A stretch of 7,270 nucleotides of DNA. Source: a bacterium. GTDB taxonomy: Bacteria > Margulisbacteria > Marinamargulisbacteria > SXXA01. Location: NCBI GenBank assembly GCA_947502965.1, contig CANNCG010000047.1:1-7270 (forward strand), read 5' to 3'. A model generated the notes under the pieces. The model was not told where the DNA came from. It searched no databases and saw only the letters and a program-made list of their open reading frames with translations. A program made the position numbers and the translations under genes. Within the stretch, counting starts at the first letter, position 1. Each line of letters begins with the position of its first letter. Shown one piece after another: positions 6,874 to 7,270 of this stretch.

Positions 6874-6897
6874 GGGGAACATGTCTGAACCCTAATG
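6868..6897 (+). terminator. Weak hairpin at the purH stop codon
   Basis: CATTAGGG (6868-6875) pairs perfectly with CCCTAATG (6890-6897) across a 14-nt loop, and the 5' arm contains the purH TAG stop. There is no U-run after it (GATAAGGATTTTAAAC follows), so it may protect the mRNA end rather than terminate transcription. Confidence 0.3.
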
Positions 6898-6934
6898 GAT
6901 AAGGATTTTAAACAAGCAACAGACCAAATCCGTT

Positions 6935-7033
6935 GTATACCCGTTCCAAAGTGAAATATAGCTGAACAGCGTGTCTTCGCTCACCCATGTTGCGGTGAAA
7001 TTCTGCTTCGTCGTCTGGGCGCTGTCGCAAAAC
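6935..7033 (-). repeat. Dispersed intergenic repeat, inverted copy
   Basis: Read on the minus strand, this copy has block A (7018-7033, 16 of 16 identical to 169-184) and then block B (6935-6949, 14 of 15 identical to 240-254), the same order as in the leader. The interval is 13 nt longer than in the leader copy. A short frame on the minus strand starting at the TTG within block A stays open for about 40 codons but has no ribosome binding site or known domain, and the leader copy does not preserve that frame. The element is therefore more likely non-coding. Confidence 0.55.
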
Positions 7034-7105
7034 AAAGCAAAAAACGTGCAGGATCTGATTTTTTTGTAAAAATCCAATAAAAATCGATAAAAGAAGCGTT
7101 TTGTG

Positions 7106-7148
7106 GCCTATTTGGTGTAAAATCCACTGGATTTTACGCCAAATAGGC
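7106..7148. repeat. Long palindrome with 20-bp arms
   Basis: The left arm 7106-7125 pairs with the right arm 7129-7148 around the 3-nt spacer ACT. Nineteen of 20 positions are complementary in DNA, and the exception (T7116 opposite G7138) becomes a G-U pair in plus-strand RNA, so a plus-strand transcript would form an unbroken 20-bp stem. It lies about 20 nt beyond the transposase stop, between convergent transcription units. No U-run follows on either strand. It could act as a bidirectional transcription barrier, be part of an insertion-sequence end, or be an intergenic palindromic repeat. Confidence 0.6.
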
Positions 7149-7154
7149 GCAGGT

Positions 7155-7177
7155 CGCCCTTTGGGGCGCTATGCCCC
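7155..7177. other. Alternative GC-rich hairpins at transposase stop
   Basis: CGCCC (7155-7159) can pair with GGGCG (7164-7168), or GGGGC (7163-7167) can pair with GCCCC (7173-7177) around GCTAT. The two stems share bases and exclude each other. The second contains the stop codon of the minus-strand frame (7169-7171). Confidence 0.3.
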
Positions 7178-7270
7178 ACTCAGATTGGGCAATGGCGTTA
7201 TCACAACCACTCTTTTGAGATTCCAAACAATGGCATCCATAAAGAGCTGGAACTGCATTTTGGCCAAGCC
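7169..7270 (-). CDS. Partial transposase C-terminus (DDE type, probable)
   Basis: The minus strand from the window edge reads 33 residues to a TAG stop at 7169-7171, beginning GLAKMQFQ, continuing to WNLKRVVV and ending NLSGA. The pattern G-hydrophobic-x-K-x-Q, followed by a short helix and then the W/Y-N-L-K-R motif, is typical of the last helix of DDE transposases of the IS5/IS1182 type (Tnp_1 and related Pfam domains), in which this motif comes shortly before the C-terminus. The rest lies beyond the window. I cannot say which family it belongs to, whether the element is intact, or where its inverted repeat lies. It is convergent with purH and separated from it by about 295 nt. The call rests on a short but characteristic motif. 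Confidence 0.6.
   Translation of the reverse strand, partial: GLAKMQFQLFMDAIVWNLKRVVVITPLPNLSGA

Larger units (their letters stand above)
6874..7168. other. Non-coding gap between purH and transposase tail
   Basis: No credible protein gene was found. A 61-residue minus-strand frame (6892-7077) has no ribosome binding site and no recognisable domain. The gap holds the second, inverted copy of the leader repeat (6935-7033), an AT-rich patch (7057-7100) with GATTTTT/AAAAATC pairing at 7057-7074, and a long palindrome (7106-7148). A small GC-rich hairpin lies against the transposase stop. AT content is higher than in the operon genes, consistent with intergenic or insertion-derived DNA. Confidence 0.6.

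Noticed and set aside
6892..7077. A 61-residue minus-strand frame after purH
   Set aside because: It covers the repeat copy, lacks a ribosome binding site, and the matching leader copy does not keep the frame because the intervals differ by 13 nt.

Overview
This window is a compact, single-direction bacterial operon followed by the edge of a mobile element. Seven plus-strand genes run from about 327 to 6873, nearly all overlapping or abutting: a YtxH-like small membrane protein, a second small one-helix membrane protein, alaS (alanyl-tRNA synthetase), ruvX/yqgF (Holliday-junction resolvase-like / rRNA-processing nuclease family), purM, purN and purH. The last three are enzymes of de novo IMP synthesis: purN makes FGAR, purM makes AIR, and purH carries out the final two steps. 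At the right edge, on the minus strand, lies the C-terminal tail of a protein that looks like a DDE transposase and runs out of the window.

Organism: certainly a bacterium, with moderate GC and Shine-Dalgarno-led starts. The alaS-ruvX pair and small YtxH/one-helix proteins upstream of alaS are arrangements I associate with non-model or candidate-phylum bacteria and some Firmicutes. The PurM, PurN and PurH sequences look generic bacterial. The AlaRS has a Cys/His-rich insertion (residues about 184-199) of the kind seen outside Gammaproteobacteria. I cannot assign a phylum from the sequence alone.

Layout: 1-326 is a non-coding leader with several small hairpins, T-runs, an A10 tract, a tandem GTATACTT pair that may include the promoter, and one copy of a dispersed repeat. 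327-789 holds the two small membrane proteins. 783-3742 holds alaS and ruvX, joined by an ATGA overlap. Inside the 3' end of ruvX (3611-3694) are three back-to-back stem-loops just before purM. 3729-6873 is the purine block. 6874-7168 is non-coding and holds a second, inverted copy of the leader repeat and a near-perfect 20-bp-arm palindrome. 7169-7270 is the transposase tail.

The main points for a second look are: an alanyl-tRNA synthetase that keeps its editing zinc site but appears to lack the beta-barrel segment that normally precedes it; a two-block repeat found in the leader and, inverted, after purH, so that it brackets the whole operon; and the cluster of strong hairpins within the ruvX tail, placed where a purine-operon control element could sit. 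No CRISPR array, phage module or recognisable defence system is present.
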